DNA of 64,000 nucleotides from CAVXTT01 sp963764685 (lineage in GTDB: Bacteria; Bacteroidota; Ignavibacteria; Ignavibacteriales; Ignavibacteriaceae): NCBI GenBank assembly GCA_963764685.1, contig CAVXTT010000016.1, forward strand, positions 186,001 to 250,000, given 5' to 3'. This document shows, piece after piece, positions 1-11,208 of the stretch. Within the stretch, counting starts at the first letter, position 1. The number at the start of each line of letters is the position of its first letter. A program made the translations under genes and the position numbers. The notes under the pieces are model-generated. The model made no database searches, was not told where the DNA came from, and saw only the letters and a program-made list of their open reading frames with translations.

Positions 1-2323
1 GGTAAATGAGAAGAAAATGAACCTGTACGGGAATTCCGAACTGCAATACAAACAGACTGAATTAAAGAGCGCAAACATTTCTATTGACTTTTCCACTAAT
101 AATATTGAAGCAACAGGTGTAAAAACAGATACCGGTCTTTCCGGTTCCCCCGAACTTAAAGACAGGGGTGAGCTGTACGAGGGGTCGCAGATGAAGTATA
201 ACTTTAAGACTGCACAGGGCTATATTACTGCAGCTGAAACAGAAAGTGAAGGTTCATTCTATACAGGAGAAAAAATTAAAAAAGTTGATCAGGAGACTTA
301 TTTTATTCAGGATGGTATTTTTACATCCTGCGATATTGATACTCCTCATTATCATTTCTACTCTCCTGAAATGAAAGTTATACATAAGCAGGAAGTTGTA
401 TCAAGGTGGGTCTGGCTGTATTTTGGAGGGGTGCCATTCCCGATTCCACTTCCCTTTGCAGTATTCCCTATTGAGTCCGGCAGGCGCTCCGGAATCCTTC
501 CTCCCGCATATGGAAATGATGCACGTTACGGAAGATATTTCTCCCGGTTCGGCTATTTCTGGGCAATAAGCGATTATATGGATGCAAATCTTACAGCGGA
601 TTATTATACGAGGGGAAGCTACAACGTCGAAAGCAGGTTCCGTTATGCAAAGCGGTACAGCCTGAGCGGAAACCTGGAAGGAGGATATTCCTACTTTCAG
701 GAAGGAGCAGATACAGATCCTGATAAGGTCCAGCGAAAGGACTGGAGGGTGAAGCTGAGCCATAATCAGAGTCTGAATCCTACATTAAAGCTTGATGCAA
801 ATCTTGAATTTGTATCCGGTAATTATCTTGAAAGAAATGTTACGGAATATAGTGAGCTCTTAAGGAATGAAATTATCTCTAATGCTACTTTATTTAAATC
901 ATGGGATGAATCCGGAAACAGTCTTTCTCTCGGATACCAGAGGAGGCAGGATATTGAATCAGGGAATATAACTGAAGTTCTGCCTAATCTTACATTTAAT
1001 CTGACGCAGAAGTATCCCTTCAAAAGGGAAGGGGTAGTTGGAGAACAGCAATGGTATGAGCTGGTCGGAATTACTTATGCCGGCCAGCTGCAGAACAACC
1101 GTAATAAGACACAGGGGAATCTGCAGGTAAGGGGAGGTATTCAGCATGTGGTCAATGTTAATGCTTCACCCAAAATAGGTTATTTCAATATTACCCCCTT
1201 TGTTCGTTACCAGGAAAGATGGTATAATAAAAGAATTGAGAAATTTCAGAGCGGCGATTCAGTTGTTACAAATGATATAAAAGAAATTAATTTTGTACGT
1301 ACATTCGGAATGGGGATTGGTGCATCGACCAAATTTTATGGTATGTTTCAGCCGGGTGTTCTTGGAATAGCAGCTTTAAGGCATACAGTCAATCCGACTC
1401 ATCTCTTATAACTATCAGCCTAATTTTTCTAGAGCCGCACTGGGGATATTGGGATTCCTATGTAACTTCGGAAGGCAGTACAGTTTATTATGATAAATTT
1501 CAAAGAGAAATATACGGCGGGATCTCGGAACCAGGAGCAGCAGAATATAGCATTTAATTTGTCGAATATATTTGAAATTAAGACCACAGCTGATCCTACG
1601 GATACAACAAGCAAGGAGAATAAAATTCAATTGCTTAATCTGGGACTCAGATTAAGCTACAACTTTGCAGCAGACAGTCTTAAGCTTTCCGATATTTCGC
1701 TTACGCTACCGTACTCAGATAGAAGATTATTTCAGTTTCTCAGGATCTCAACTTTTTCCCCTTATGACTAACTGAAGAGGGAAGAATAGACAGATATCTC
1801 GCAGAAAGCGGTAAAGGTTTCTTGAGAATGACAAATTTTAATTTTTCTGTAACAACATCACTTTCGGGAGAAAGGATAAAATCTGCTTTTGGCGGTGAGC
1901 CGGATTCTATTTCGGAAGGGCAATATGAACTGGGGAGTTCCGGTAATAATATGTACAGAGGAATTTATGAAGAGAAAGAAGCCGACTTTAGTGTCCCCTG
2001 GGATATATCGCTCACATATAATTATACTCAGAACCAGGAGATACCGACAAACAAAACAAAGTTTTCGAATATAGCCGGGGGATTGAATTTCAATCTTACA
2101 CAGGAACTGGAAAATTTCTTTTACAGGGAGTTACGACCTGATAAATAATGAACTGGCAGCACCCCAGATCAGAATATCGCGAGATCTTCATTGCTGGCTT
2201 ATGAATTTTACCTGGAATCCGACAGGTACATACAGAGGATACCGGTTCGAGATAAGAGTAAAAGCTCCACAACTGCAGGATCTGAAACTTACTAAACGGG
2301 ATCAGTTCTTCAGCGGAAAATAA
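1..2323 (+). pseudogene. LptD/OstA-like LPS-assembly outer-membrane protein, 5' partial, multiply frameshifted
   Basis: Open from the window edge, so the 5' end lies outside. The N-terminal part (from about 17) has the OstA-like jelly-roll pattern (LYGNSELQY, IEATG) followed by the LptD barrel signature FPIPLPFAVFP...GRRSGILPPAYG. The first frame stops at 1411, but the same protein continues in other frames: SYNYQPNFS near 1400, WGYWDSYVTSEGSTVYYDKF from 1441, a DPTDTTSKENKIQLLNL segment from about 1590, SGKGFLRMTNFNFSVTTSLSG from about 1810, and a tail ending RDQFFSGK and TAA at 2321. Frame changes fall near 1395, 1435, 1520, 1705, 1745, 1770 and 2110. LptD inserts lipopolysaccharide into the outer membrane and is usually essential, and the amino-acid sequence is preserved across the breaks, so indel errors are more likely than true decay. 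Confidence 0.8.
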
Positions 2324-2325
2324 TT

Positions 2326-2781
2326 ATGAAACAATATATAATAGACGGGAATAACCTTATCGGGAAATTGAAGCAGCTTTCACGCCTGCAGAAGAAAGAT
2401 AAACAGGGAGTGAGAGAAAAACTTATTCTGCTGCTTGAAAGATATTTTCACACAAGGAAAGCATCTATATCAGTCCATTTTGATGGTTTCAGGGGAGAAC
2501 CAATAAACGCATCGTTACTTAAGATTCACTATTCTGGGGAGAGGTCAGCCGATGAAAAGATCAAAATACAGATCGACGAAAGTACCAATCCTAAAAACAT
2601 TGTTCTTGTGACATCAGATAATAATTTAATTGAATATGCCCGTGTAAGCTCCAGCACTATTATTAAGTCGGAGGATTTCAGCAAACTGCTTACTTCTAAG
2701 CCTGAAGAAGATGAGGAGTCCAGGAAAACAGGGGAATTGAATAATATAGAAGAATTTAAAAGGTTATTTGGAGCAAAATAA
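2326..2781 (+). CDS. NYN-domain (YacP/DUF901-like) putative RNA-binding nuclease
   Basis: 151 aa starting 2 nt after the LptD-like stop, probably co-transcribed with it. It opens with the PIN/NYN acidic motif IIDGNNLI. VHFDGFRG follows at about residue 50, SADEKIKIQID at about 75 and VLVTSDNNLIEYA at about 95. These are the conserved acidic clusters of the YacP-type NYN fold, related to PIN ribonucleases. The C-terminal 30 residues are charged and end in FKRLFGAK. No substrate can be assigned from sequence; YacP homologues in Gram-positive bacteria act on rRNA/mRNA. Family assignment is fairly safe, function is not. Confidence 0.75.
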   Translation: MKQYIIDGNNLIGKLKQLSRLQKKDKQGVREKLILLLERYFHTRKASISVHFDGFRGEPINASLLKIHYSGERSADEKIKIQIDESTNPKNIVLVTSDNNLIEYARVSSSTIIKSEDFSKLLTSKPEEDEESRKTGELNNIEEFKRLFGAK

Positions 2782-2921
2782 AAGTTACATTTATTTGAGT
2801 TTTTTATTGCAGTAAAAAAAAACTTTTGATAAATTGAAATTTAATTATCTGATTCATTCTTCTAAATAGTAAATTTGCTAATCAACTAACTACTTCAACC
2901 AAATCACTAAAGAGAGCTGTT

Positions 2922-5184
2922 ATGAATAAAAATAGTTTTACTACTTCTCTTTTCATTCTATTTCTCGCTATAATCTTTTCTGTGACGGGGTATACCCAAT
3001 CAAGAGAAAAGCTGCAGTCAGAGAATGGGTGGAAAGATAATCCCAGATATGATAATATTCCTCCGAGCTATTATAACTCAGTAAACGAGTTTAGCCCCGA
3101 AGCTGTTGTAACGATCGGCGGATGGGATAATTATGATCTTGGTGTGGACTACGCTGAACCTCATATGTCAGTAAATCCGCTTAATCCTCTTCAATATATG
3201 AATGCCTGGAATATTAATGGCACACATTATACACAAAATGGATTTGACTGGTCAACACTGGCTCCTTCATTTGGTGTTAGTCCCGCAGGAGATCCCGTAA
3301 CTGCATATGATAGTTTGGGAAACCTGTTTTATGAGACAATGTATGGCGGCATTTCAGGATGTAAGGTTATCAGATCTACAAATAATGGTCAGACCTGGTC
3401 GACAGCAGTTACTTCAATTGCTGGTAACGATAAGAACTGGATGGCCTGTGATCAAACATCAGGTCCTTATGCAAATTATGTATACACAACAATGACCCCG
3501 GGCAGTTTTGCCCGCAGTACTGATCACGGGGCAACATTCCAGACCACAACCTCTCTGAGTCCCCAGACTCTTCCCGGAATGATGGTTGCAGTAGGTCCGG
3601 ACGGCAACACACAAGGCGGTTGCGTTTACGTGGTAACACACAGCGGATCGAATGGAGCCGGAGTTTATACATTCCACAGATCGACTAATGGCGGCACATC
3701 ATTTATTCAGAGATCACAGCAGCAGTTTTCTAATTATATAGGAACTGAAATAGGTGGAAGATCAACCGTTAATGGAATGAGAACCCGTCCTTACCCTATG
3801 ATTGCTGCAGACAATAGTTATCGGCTCTCACAGGGGAAGATTATATCTTGTTTATGCGTCCAATCAGCCTACCGGAAGCGGCAATAAACCAAATATCTTC
3901 TTAAGATATTCTGACGATCAGGCAGCCACCTGGTCGAGTGCTGTTGTCGTAAATGATGACCCAAATACGGCTGCTAATCATCAATTCTTCCCTGCCATAT
4001 GGTGCGATAAACAGACCGGTAGATTATTCATAAAATGGTATGATTCCCGTCTCTGCGTAACATCAGATAGTATGGATGTGTATGCTACTTATACAGATGA
4101 CGGTGGTGCGACTTTTGCTCCGAACCAGAGAATCAGCAACAAGACATTCAAGACTAAAATCAGTTCATCGGGTACTCCTCCTGCATACCAGGGGGATTAT
4201 GATGCAATCGCAGGTATAAACAATCAGGCACTTTTGGTTTGGACTGATTTCAGAAATAACAACTACGGCAGTTATGTCGGTTATTTCCCAGACTTCGCAA
4301 TGCTGACATCACGTAGTGCTATGACTGTCGGTACGGAAGGAGACAGTGCATATTTTAACACTAGTGTTCCTGCAGTTAAGCTGTTCACTAACACTGCAAC
4401 ATTCACTACTGAAATTACCCCGGCCCCGGCTGCAGGCCAGATCCTTGTTACACCTGTGGGTTCAAATGTTCTGTCTACTTATCCTGATTCAGTAGTATTT
4501 AAAGTTAAGACGGTTGGTTCAGTTCCTCAGGGTGTTTATACAATGATTGTAACTGGTAAAGGTCCTAATGGAACACCTGTCCATAAACGTAATGTTGTTT
4601 TAACAATCGGACCTCCTGTCCCTGTTGAATTAACTTCTTTTGGTGCTACAGTAACTGATTTCGAAGTAAAGCTTAACTGGGTAACTGCTACTGAGTTAAA
4701 TAACAGAGGCTTCGAGATTGAAAGAACAGTCAATGCAGCAAACGGATGGGACAATATCGGATTCGTAGCCGGTCACGGCAGTACAACTGAAATTAATGCC
4801 TATAGCTATTCCGATAAAAATATTATTGAGCCGGGCATATATCTTTACAGGTTGAAACAACTGGATTATGACGGTCAATATGCATATTCGGATGTTGTTG
4901 AAGTGGATGTTTTCAAACCTTTAAACTTCAACCTTAGCCAGAATTATCCTAATCCGTTTAATCCTTCAACCAGTATTAAATATTCCATTCCTTCAGCATC
5001 ACAGGTTACATTAAAGGTATATGATGTTCTTGGAAATGAAGTTGCAACACTGGTAAATGAAGAAAAGAATGCAGGAAGCTATGATATTCAATTCAACGCT
5101 TCAGAGCTTTCATCAGGAATTTATTTCTATACTATTAATGCCGGTAATTTCTCTGCTACAAAGAAATTAATGCTGATGAAGTAA
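2922..5184 (+). CDS. Secreted BNR/sialidase-like propeller protein with T9SS type A sorting domain (one frameshift)
   Basis: N-terminal signal peptide (hydrophobic residues about 6-24 ending GYTQ), then a beta-propeller-like region with repeated BNR-type motifs (STNNGQTW, STDHGATF, STNGGTSF, YTDDGGATF). A linker with PVELTSFGATV leads into a C-terminal sorting domain (NYPNPFNPSTSIKYS...SGIYFYTINAG...KKLMLMK). The frame breaks once near 3815-3825: the first reading frame runs to 3887, and the second takes over with GRLYLVYASNQPTG and continues to 5184. Together they give about 750 aa. Predicted to be exported by the Sec system and then the type IX secretion system and anchored or released at the surface. 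The ligand or substrate is unknown; sialidase activity should not be assumed from BNR repeats alone. Confidence 0.75.
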
Positions 5185-5207
5185 TACTTCAAAAATAACT
5201 TATTCGT

Positions 5208-5236
5208 AAGGCTGCAATCTGATTGCAGCCTTTTTT
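5208..5236 (+). terminator. Rho-independent terminator after the T9SS protein
   Basis: Perfect 11-bp stem AAGGCTGCAAT / ATTGCAGCCTT with a CTG loop, followed by a run of T to 5236. It lies 24 nt downstream of the stop at 5184. Confidence 0.9.
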
Positions 5237-5392
5237 AATGCTTTGCTGGAACAGACCATTGCCTGATTCACTCCTTCTTTATCATAATTCCGGGATAATA
5301 CCGTTATTTATAGAACTCTTTTCTCAAAGTAATTTCTTAAATTTCATAATTGATTTTTTAACATTATTGCCTATAAAATTGAAAGCTTTCTT

Positions 5393-8285
5393 ATGAAATC
5401 ATTCGAACATCCGGACAAATTTATTAACAGACATATCGGTATAAATTCCCGGGATCTGGACTCTATGCTAAAAGAAACAGGGTTCAGTTCGCTGGAGCAC
5501 TTAATTGATGAGACTCTTCCTGCAGATATTAGAATGAAGGAGGGGTTGAAACTTGCACTCTGCTGTAACAGAGTACCGTTTTATTGAGCATCTGAAAAAG
5601 GTTGCAAGAAAAAATAAAGTATTTAAGTCATATATAGGTATGGGCTATTATACAAATATAACGCCTGCTGTAATTCAAAGAAATGTTCTTGAAAATCCCG
5701 GCTGGTATACTCAGTATACACCTTATCAGGCTGAAATAGCCCAGGGGAGGCTTGAAGCGCTATTGAATTTTCAGACTATGATTATTGATCTTACCGCACT
5801 CCCGGTGGCAAATGCATCACTGCTTGATGAAGCAACAGCAGCAGCAGAAGCAATGATAATGTTTTACGGACTAAGAAAAAATAAACACGCAGATACCATT
5901 TTTGTTTCAGAAGAATGTTTCCCTCAAACAATAGATGTGCTTAAAACAAGAGCTGATGCATTGGGCATAAAGGTTCAGACGGGGAATCATAAGAACGTTG
6001 AACTTAGAGAGAATATTTTCGGATTACTTGTTCAATATCCTTCCGGGAATGGTGAACTTTATGACTATAGGGACTTATTCAACCGTGCTGAAGCAGTGGG
6101 AATCTTTAAAATTGTTGCTGCCGACCTCCTTAGTCTTGCATTATTAACTCCTCCCGGAGAATTTGGTGCTGATGTGGTAGTTGGCAGTGCTCAAAGATTC
6201 GGTATACCAAAGGGTTTCGGCGGTCCCCATGCGGCATTCTTTTCAACAAAGGATGATTATAAACGACATATTCCGGGACGTATAATCGGAATATCTATTG
6301 ATTCTTACGGCAATCCCGCATTGCGTATGGCTCTGCAGACCAGAGAGCAGCATATAAGAAGGGAAAAAGCTACAAGTAACATTTGTACCTCCCAGGTTCT
6401 GCTTGCAATTATAGCCAGTATGTATGCTGTATACCACGGTCCTTCAGGAATTAAAGGGATAGCTGAAAGAATACACGGTTTTGCTAAAATGCTCGACTCT
6501 GCTTTAAAGAAACTTGGGCTTAACCAGGTGAACAAGAACTACTTCGATACCCTGCAGATCAATATTGGCATGAATGCAGAGGATAAACTTAAAAGAATTA
6601 GAACCGATGCCGAAGCACTCGAAATTAACTTCAGGTATATCGGAAATCATTCCATCGGAATATCTATAAATGAAACAACAGACCTGCAGAATATATATGA
6701 TATTATCTCAGTATTCTCCGGAGTGGTAGGGAAGACATTAAGTGAAAAAGAGCTTGGTTCTATTGCCTCTGAAGCGGAAACCGGTATGCCGGAAGAGTTT
6801 AACAGAGTTACTCCATACCTGACTCATCCGGTCTTTAATTCTTATAATACTGAAACCGAGATGATGAGATATATAAAGAGGCTGGAGAATAAGGATCTTT
6901 CCCTGATGCATTCAATGATCCCCCTGGGCTCGTGCACAATGAAACTAAATGCAACAACAGAGATGCTTGGAATTACCTGGCCTGAATTCGCTAAAATACA
7001 TCCATTCGCTCCTTCTCCACAGACCCTTGGGTATCAGCAAATATTTAAAGAGTTCGAAAGAGACCTCGCAGCTATAACAGGTTTTGCTGCTGTATCTCTG
7101 CAGCCCAATTCGGGTGCGCAGGGAGAATATACTGGCCTTCTTGTAATCAGGCAATATCATATCAGTAAAGGAAACAAACATAGGAATGTAGTGTTAATTC
7201 CCTCATCAGCCCATGGAACTAATCCTGCTAGTGCAGTAATGGCAGGAATGAAGGTGGTTGTAGTCGAGTGCGATAAATACGGGAATGTTTCAATTGACGA
7301 TCTGGAAGTTAAAGCTTCACAGTATAAAGATAGTCTTGCCGCACTAATGGTTACCTATCCATCCACGCATGGAGTATTTGAAGCGAAGATTAAAAAAATG
7401 TGCGATATTATTCATGCAAACGGCGGACTGGTTTATATGGATGGAGCAAATATGAATGCACAGGTCGGGTTAACAAGTCCTGCCCTGATCGGTGCGGATG
7501 TTTGTCATATAAATCTTCATAAAACATTCTGTATACCCCATGGAGGAGGCGGACCGGGTATGGGTCCTATTGCGGTAGCAACACATCTTACTCAATTCCT
7601 TCCGAATCATTCTGTTGTTAATCTTGATCATAAGAATGGCATAGGTGCAGTATCTGCGGCACCCTGGGGAAGTGCAGATATCATAGTTATTTCTTATGCA
7701 TACATAAAAATGATGGGAGCCCCCGGACTTACTTATGCTTCCAAGATTGCAATTCTGAATGCCAATTATATTAAGGCCCGGCTGGAAAGCACTTATCCGG
7801 TTGTTTACTCAGCAAAAAACGGAACAGTAGCTCACGAATTGATATTTGATATGCGCAGTTTCAAGGCATCTGCTAATATTGAAGTTGAAGATATTGCAAA
7901 ACGGTTAATGGATTATGGATTCCACGCTCCTACTGTTTCATTCCCTGTCCATGGTACTTTAATGGTGGAACCAACAGAAAGTGAATCAAAAGCAGAGCTT
8001 GACAGATTTTGTGATGCCCTAATTTCAATCAGAAATGAGATCAGGGAAATAGAGGAAGGCAGAGCCGATACACAGGATAATGTTTTAAAGAATGCACCAC
8101 ATACAATGGATAGCCTGATAAGCGATACGTGGAATCATTCTTATTCAAGAGAAAAGGCAGCATACCCGGTTCCGTGGACAAGAAAACAGAAATTCTGGGC
8201 AACAGTTGGAAGAATCAACAACGCATACGGCGACAGAAATCTTGTCTGCAGCTGCCCCCCAATAACTGAATACGTCGAAGCTTAA
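5393..8285 (+). CDS. gcvP: Glycine dehydrogenase (decarboxylating), glycine cleavage P-protein (one frameshift)
   Basis: Single-chain P-protein of about 960 aa that decarboxylates glycine with PLP and passes the aminomethyl group to the H-protein. The N-terminal half begins FINRHIGINSRDLDSMLKETG, breaks frame near 5545-5560, and resumes with YRFIEHLKKVARKNKVFKSYIG and then NPGWYTQYTPYQAEIAQGR. The C-terminal half has PLGSCTMKLNATTEM, SAHGTNPASAVMAG and the PLP-lysine motif NLHKTFCIPHGGGGPGMGP (Lys codon at 7521). Length and motifs are complete if the break is ignored, so a sequencing indel is the likely cause. It stands alone: gcvT, gcvH and lpd are not in the window, and I see no glycine riboswitch in the 156 nt between the upstream terminator and the start. 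Confidence 0.95.
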
Positions 8286-8293
8286 TAATAAAC

Positions 8294-8326
8294 GGGGATT
8301 GTTTGAAACAATCCCCTCTTTTATTT
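8294..8326 (+). terminator. Rho-independent terminator after gcvP
   Basis: Stem GGGGATTGTTT / AAACAATCCCC (11 bp, single-nt spacer so the top pairs open) followed by TCTTTTATTT. It lies between the gcvP stop at 8285 and the next start at 8337. Confidence 0.85.
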
Positions 8327-8336
8327 ATTCTCCCAA

Positions 8337-9656
8337 ATGAAGAAAATTATTTTATTTCTTATCCTGACAGGTACGCCTTCGGCTATAGCACAAGAAAGTA
8401 ATGAAGGATCAGATTCCGTATTTACTATGCTGGTAGATACTATTGTTGTTTCCGGAAATAAAATTACCGAAGAGGAGATAATTCTGCGGGAATTGACGTT
8501 TTCAGCGGGGGATTCCGTTGATAGTCAAACGCTGGACTATAACCGGGAAAGAATATACAGTCTCGAAATATTTAACCATGTATATCTGAAACCGGATAGT
8601 ATTGACTTTAATAAACTGTGGATAATTGTCGAGGAAAGCTGGTATATATATCCAATCCCTTTTTTTATGTTAAAGGACAGGTCCTGGGACAAAATATCCT
8701 ATGGGATGGATTTGGTTATTAAGAATTTCAGGGGAAGAAACGAAACTTTAAGAGGCAGAATAACCTTCGGTTATGATCCGAGTTATTATCTATTCTATGA
8801 TAACCCGAATATGATCTCAAAGGAAGATATTTTCTTTTCAACAACAGTTTCTTATACTACTGCCAGAAATCCAAGTAAAAACGCTGAACAGATATATGGC
8901 AGCGGGTTTGATCAGAAGTTCATTCTTGGGCAGGTAGATATAGGTAAGCGGTTAAATCTGTATAACAGAGTTGCTGTTTCGCTATACTTTCAATATGTTG
9001 AAAGTCCTGCATATTATAAGGGGATATCAGCATCAGATGACAGGATAGACAGGATACCCGGTGTAGGGGTTGGTTATTCTTTTGATAGCAGGGACCTGAT
9101 CCTGTTCCCTTCGGATGGTATTTTTGCAAATGTTAATGCCCAGTTTAAGGGATTCGGAGTCAACAATGCCAGCTGGCAGGTTTATAATCTTGATTTCAGG
9201 CAATATCAGCCGCTATTTAATACTCTGATAGCTAAATGGAGATTAGCTTCCAGGATAACAACAGGTAATTTGGTCCCTTATTATGATTATTCTTATTTGG
9301 GATTAGGTGAACGGGTCAGAGGCCATTTTAATGAGCAGTATGAAGGCAATAATCTTTATTTCTCATCTGTAGAAGCTGCTTATCCGATGATAAAGGATTT
9401 AAAAATTAAGATGGAATTTGTTCCTTTCCTGCCGAATGCCCTTTTGAATTACAGGTTTGCATTGTATGCTCAGATCTTTGCTGATGCTGGTGGAATACAA
9501 ACACAAGATGTACCCTTCAGTATAGACGATTTTCATTCAGGATATGGTTTTGGATTAACCTTCCTGTTAATGCCTTATTTTACACTGCGCCTGGAGTATG
9601 CATTTGACGAATATAAAAACACAGAGGTCATCATTGATTTCGGATTATCTTTCTGA
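8337..9656 (+). CDS. BamA/TamA-like outer-membrane protein (POTRA plus D15 barrel)
   Basis: 439 aa. Signal peptide (residues about 1-18, ending IAQ), one POTRA-like unit (about 35-105: TIVVSGNKITEEEIILREL, YNRERIYSLEIFNHVYL, IIVEE), then a 16-strand-like barrel rich in alternating aromatic residues. It includes GVGVGYSFDSRDLILFPSDG and ends LEYAFDEYKNTEVIIDFGLSF with a terminal Phe. Full BamA has five POTRA domains, so with a single POTRA this is one of the short D15/surface-antigen paralogues that may insert or secrete other outer-membrane proteins. Its 3' end overlaps the region encoding the start of rsmE. Confidence 0.8.
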   Translation: MKKIILFLILTGTPSAIAQESNEGSDSVFTMLVDTIVVSGNKITEEEIILRELTFSAGDSVDSQTLDYNRERIYSLEIFNHVYLKPDSIDFNKLWIIVEESWYIYPIPFFMLKDRSWDKISYGMDLVIKNFRGRNETLRGRITFGYDPSYYLFYDNPNMISKEDIFFSTTVSYTTARNPSKNAEQIYGSGFDQKFILGQVDIGKRLNLYNRVAVSLYFQYVESPAYYKGISASDDRIDRIPGVGVGYSFDSRDLILFPSDGIFANVNAQFKGFGVNNASWQVYNLDFRQYQPLFNTLIAKWRLASRITTGNLVPYYDYSYLGLGERVRGHFNEQYEGNNLYFSSVEAAYPMIKDLKIKMEFVPFLPNALLNYRFALYAQIFADAGGIQTQDVPFSIDDFHSGYGFGLTFLLMPYFTLRLEYAFDEYKNTEVIIDFGLSF

Positions 9657-10320
9657 AATAGAATTATATTACAATAGTACTGCTGCAGGTGATCTTATCA
9701 GCTTATCGGGAGATGAATTTCATCACCTGGTAAATGTTATGCGGCATTCCAAAGGCAATGAAGTCTGGGTAACTGATGGGAAGGGGAATATATATAAATG
9801 CAGGATTGACACCATCGCAAAAGATTATGCAGAATTATGGATCCTTAAGAAATTAGAATATGATAATGCTGCCCGGAATATCTTTTTATGCCTGCCTTAT
9901 TTAAAGAACAATGACCGTCTTGAATTTGCTCTGGAAAAATGTACTGAACTTGGGATAACCAGGTTTATAATTTTTACATCGGAAAGAACAATAGCCCGCT
10001 CTTCGAAATCGGACAGATGGAATAAAATTGTTCTTTCGGCAATGAAGCAGTCACTCCGAAGCTTTCTTCCGGAAGTTCAATTTTATAATCTTAAAGAAAT
10101 GCACAGTCTCACTGGAGAGAAAATTCTTTTTGATCAGAAATCAGAAATGATGTTTAACAGGAGTTTAATCCAGGGTATTTCATACCTGATTATAGGTCCT
10201 GAAGGAGGATTTTCGTCTGCCGAGATAAAGCTGTTTAAGGGTTCTTCTTTTTATAAACTTGCTCCCAACCGTCTCAGATCGGAAACCGCCGCAGTAGTTG
10301 CCGCATCCCTTCTTATTTGA
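9634..10320 (+). CDS. rsmE: 16S rRNA (uracil1498-N3)-methyltransferase RsmE
   Basis: SPOUT-class methyltransferase using SAM to methylate U1498 in the 30S decoding region. An N-terminal PUA-like part (LSGDEFHHLVNVMRHSKGNEVWVTDGKGN) precedes the C-terminal knot with IIGPEGGFSSAEI and LRSETAAVVAASLL. The first ATG in frame is at 9598, deep inside the preceding gene. I prefer the TTG at 9634, which has AGAGG six nt upstream and gives a start near the usual family N-terminus (ISDYLSEIELYY). Either choice overlaps the 3' end of the D15-like gene, so the two are translationally linked. Confidence 0.9.
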   Translation: MISDYLSEIELYYNSTAAGDLISLSGDEFHHLVNVMRHSKGNEVWVTDGKGNIYKCRIDTIAKDYAELWILKKLEYDNAARNIFLCLPYLKNNDRLEFALEKCTELGITRFIIFTSERTIARSSKSDRWNKIVLSAMKQSLRSFLPEVQFYNLKEMHSLTGEKILFDQKSEMMFNRSLIQGISYLIIGPEGGFSSAEIKLFKGSSFYKLAPNRLRSETAAVVAASLLI

Positions 10321-10362
10321 TAAATATTATAGTTTGTCTATATTCGTAGAAACTTTAACGAC

Positions 10363-10848
10363 GTGAAATTCTCGCTCATTATAATGTTGTTCCTGGTTGT
10401 ACTGTTTTCAGGATGTGCAACCAGTCCAAGATTCACCTCAGGTGGTGAGACGGGTAACGATTCCCGTCACAAAAAAGAAAATAAAGAACCTGAGAATAAG
10501 CCTCCCTCAGAAAATAAGAAGAACATTGAGTCAAGATCGGGGGCCCTGGAAAAGGTCACCGGGGTAGCATCATTTTATTCAGAAAAATTTAACGGAAGGA
10601 AAACTGCCAACGGTGAAACCTATGATATGTACGATCTTACCGCCGCACACGAAACATATCCATTTAATACAGTAGTCAGAGTTGTTAATCTAAAAAATAA
10701 TAAGTCTGTCGTCCTGAGAATAAATGACCGCAAGCCCGATCTTAATGGAAGAATAATTGATGTCTCCCTCAAAGCTGCACAGGAGCTTGATATGGTGACC
10801 AATGGTATTGCCCATGTGCAGGTGGAAGTTATAAAGTGGGGTAAATGA
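10363..10848 (+). CDS. rlpA: RlpA-like septal ring lipoprotein / lytic transglycosylase
   Basis: 161 aa with a GTG start at 10363. Lipoprotein signal peptide with lipobox LFSGC (Cys about residue 19), then a charged Lys/Glu/Asn-rich linker to about residue 65. The double-psi beta-barrel RlpA domain follows: GVASFYSEKFNGRKTANGE, TAAHETYPFNTVVRVVN, VLRINDRKPDLNGRIIDVS. RlpA proteins cleave denuded peptidoglycan glycan strands at the septum. There is no SPOR domain, so this is the short form. It lies 42 nt after rsmE. Confidence 0.85.
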   Translation: MKFSLIIMLFLVVLFSGCATSPRFTSGGETGNDSRHKKENKEPENKPPSENKKNIESRSGALEKVTGVASFYSEKFNGRKTANGETYDMYDLTAAHETYPFNTVVRVVNLKNNKSVVLRINDRKPDLNGRIIDVSLKAAQELDMVTNGIAHVQVEVIKWGK

Positions 10849-10871
10849 CAGAAGCGTATTAAACGCTTCTG
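10849..10871. terminator. Hairpin between convergent rlpA and the small membrane protein gene
   Basis: Perfect 9-bp stem CAGAAGCGT / ACGCTTCTG with loop ATTAA, starting right after the rlpA stop and overlapping the 3' end of the minus-strand gene. There is no long T run on either side, so it is a weak or shared terminator. Confidence 0.5.
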
Positions 10872-11002
10872 CCTCTTACAAGATTTACAATAAAAACTAT
10901 GACCGCAATAACTAATAATATATGTATTAATCCCCCTCCAAAATCAAGCAGCAGACCAAGCAGCCAGATAACGAAGAGGATTACAATTATTGTCCAAAGC
11001 AT
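10859..11002 (-). CDS. Small Lmo0937/DUF5670-like membrane protein (47 aa)
   Basis: Too short for most gene callers. It reads MLWTIIVILFVIWLLGLLLD then FGGGLIHILLVIAVIVFIVNL, ending LVRGRSV: two hydrophobic helices with a central Gly-rich turn. This matches the widespread about 50-aa Lmo0937/DUF5670 family of unknown function. AAAGGAG sits 6 nt upstream of the ATG on the minus strand (about 11009-11015), which supports translation. It is convergent with rlpA. In other bacteria such genes are often linked to envelope stress, but nothing here shows that directly. Confidence 0.8.
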   Translation of the reverse strand: MLWTIIVILFVIWLLGLLLDFGGGLIHILLVIAVIVFIVNLVRGRSV

Positions 11003-11208
11003 TTAAATCTCCTTTCACGATTTAGTTATTTTAAGATAATTACTCTCCAAAAAAAATAATGTTTTGTAATCACATTAAAGATTCAAATCACTCTCTTGTA
11101 TCTTATTGTGGTGCGGGTTCTTTGATTTTTCTTTTTTGCATTTATGATTATATTGCAATCATAATTACCATCCCCCTTAATCCAATAATTTAAATAGAAG
11201 GAGCAGTT

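Noticed and set aside
401..763. Minus-strand reading frame inside the LptD-like gene
   Set aside because: Shadow of the real coding strand; the plus frame carries the conserved LptD motifs.
2870..2877. TAAATTTG as a Bacteroidota-type -7 promoter element before the T9SS gene
   Set aside because: No TTTG-type -33 element at the right spacing.
5237..5392. Glycine riboswitch upstream of gcvP
   Set aside because: None of the conserved glycine-aptamer blocks are visible in this spacer.
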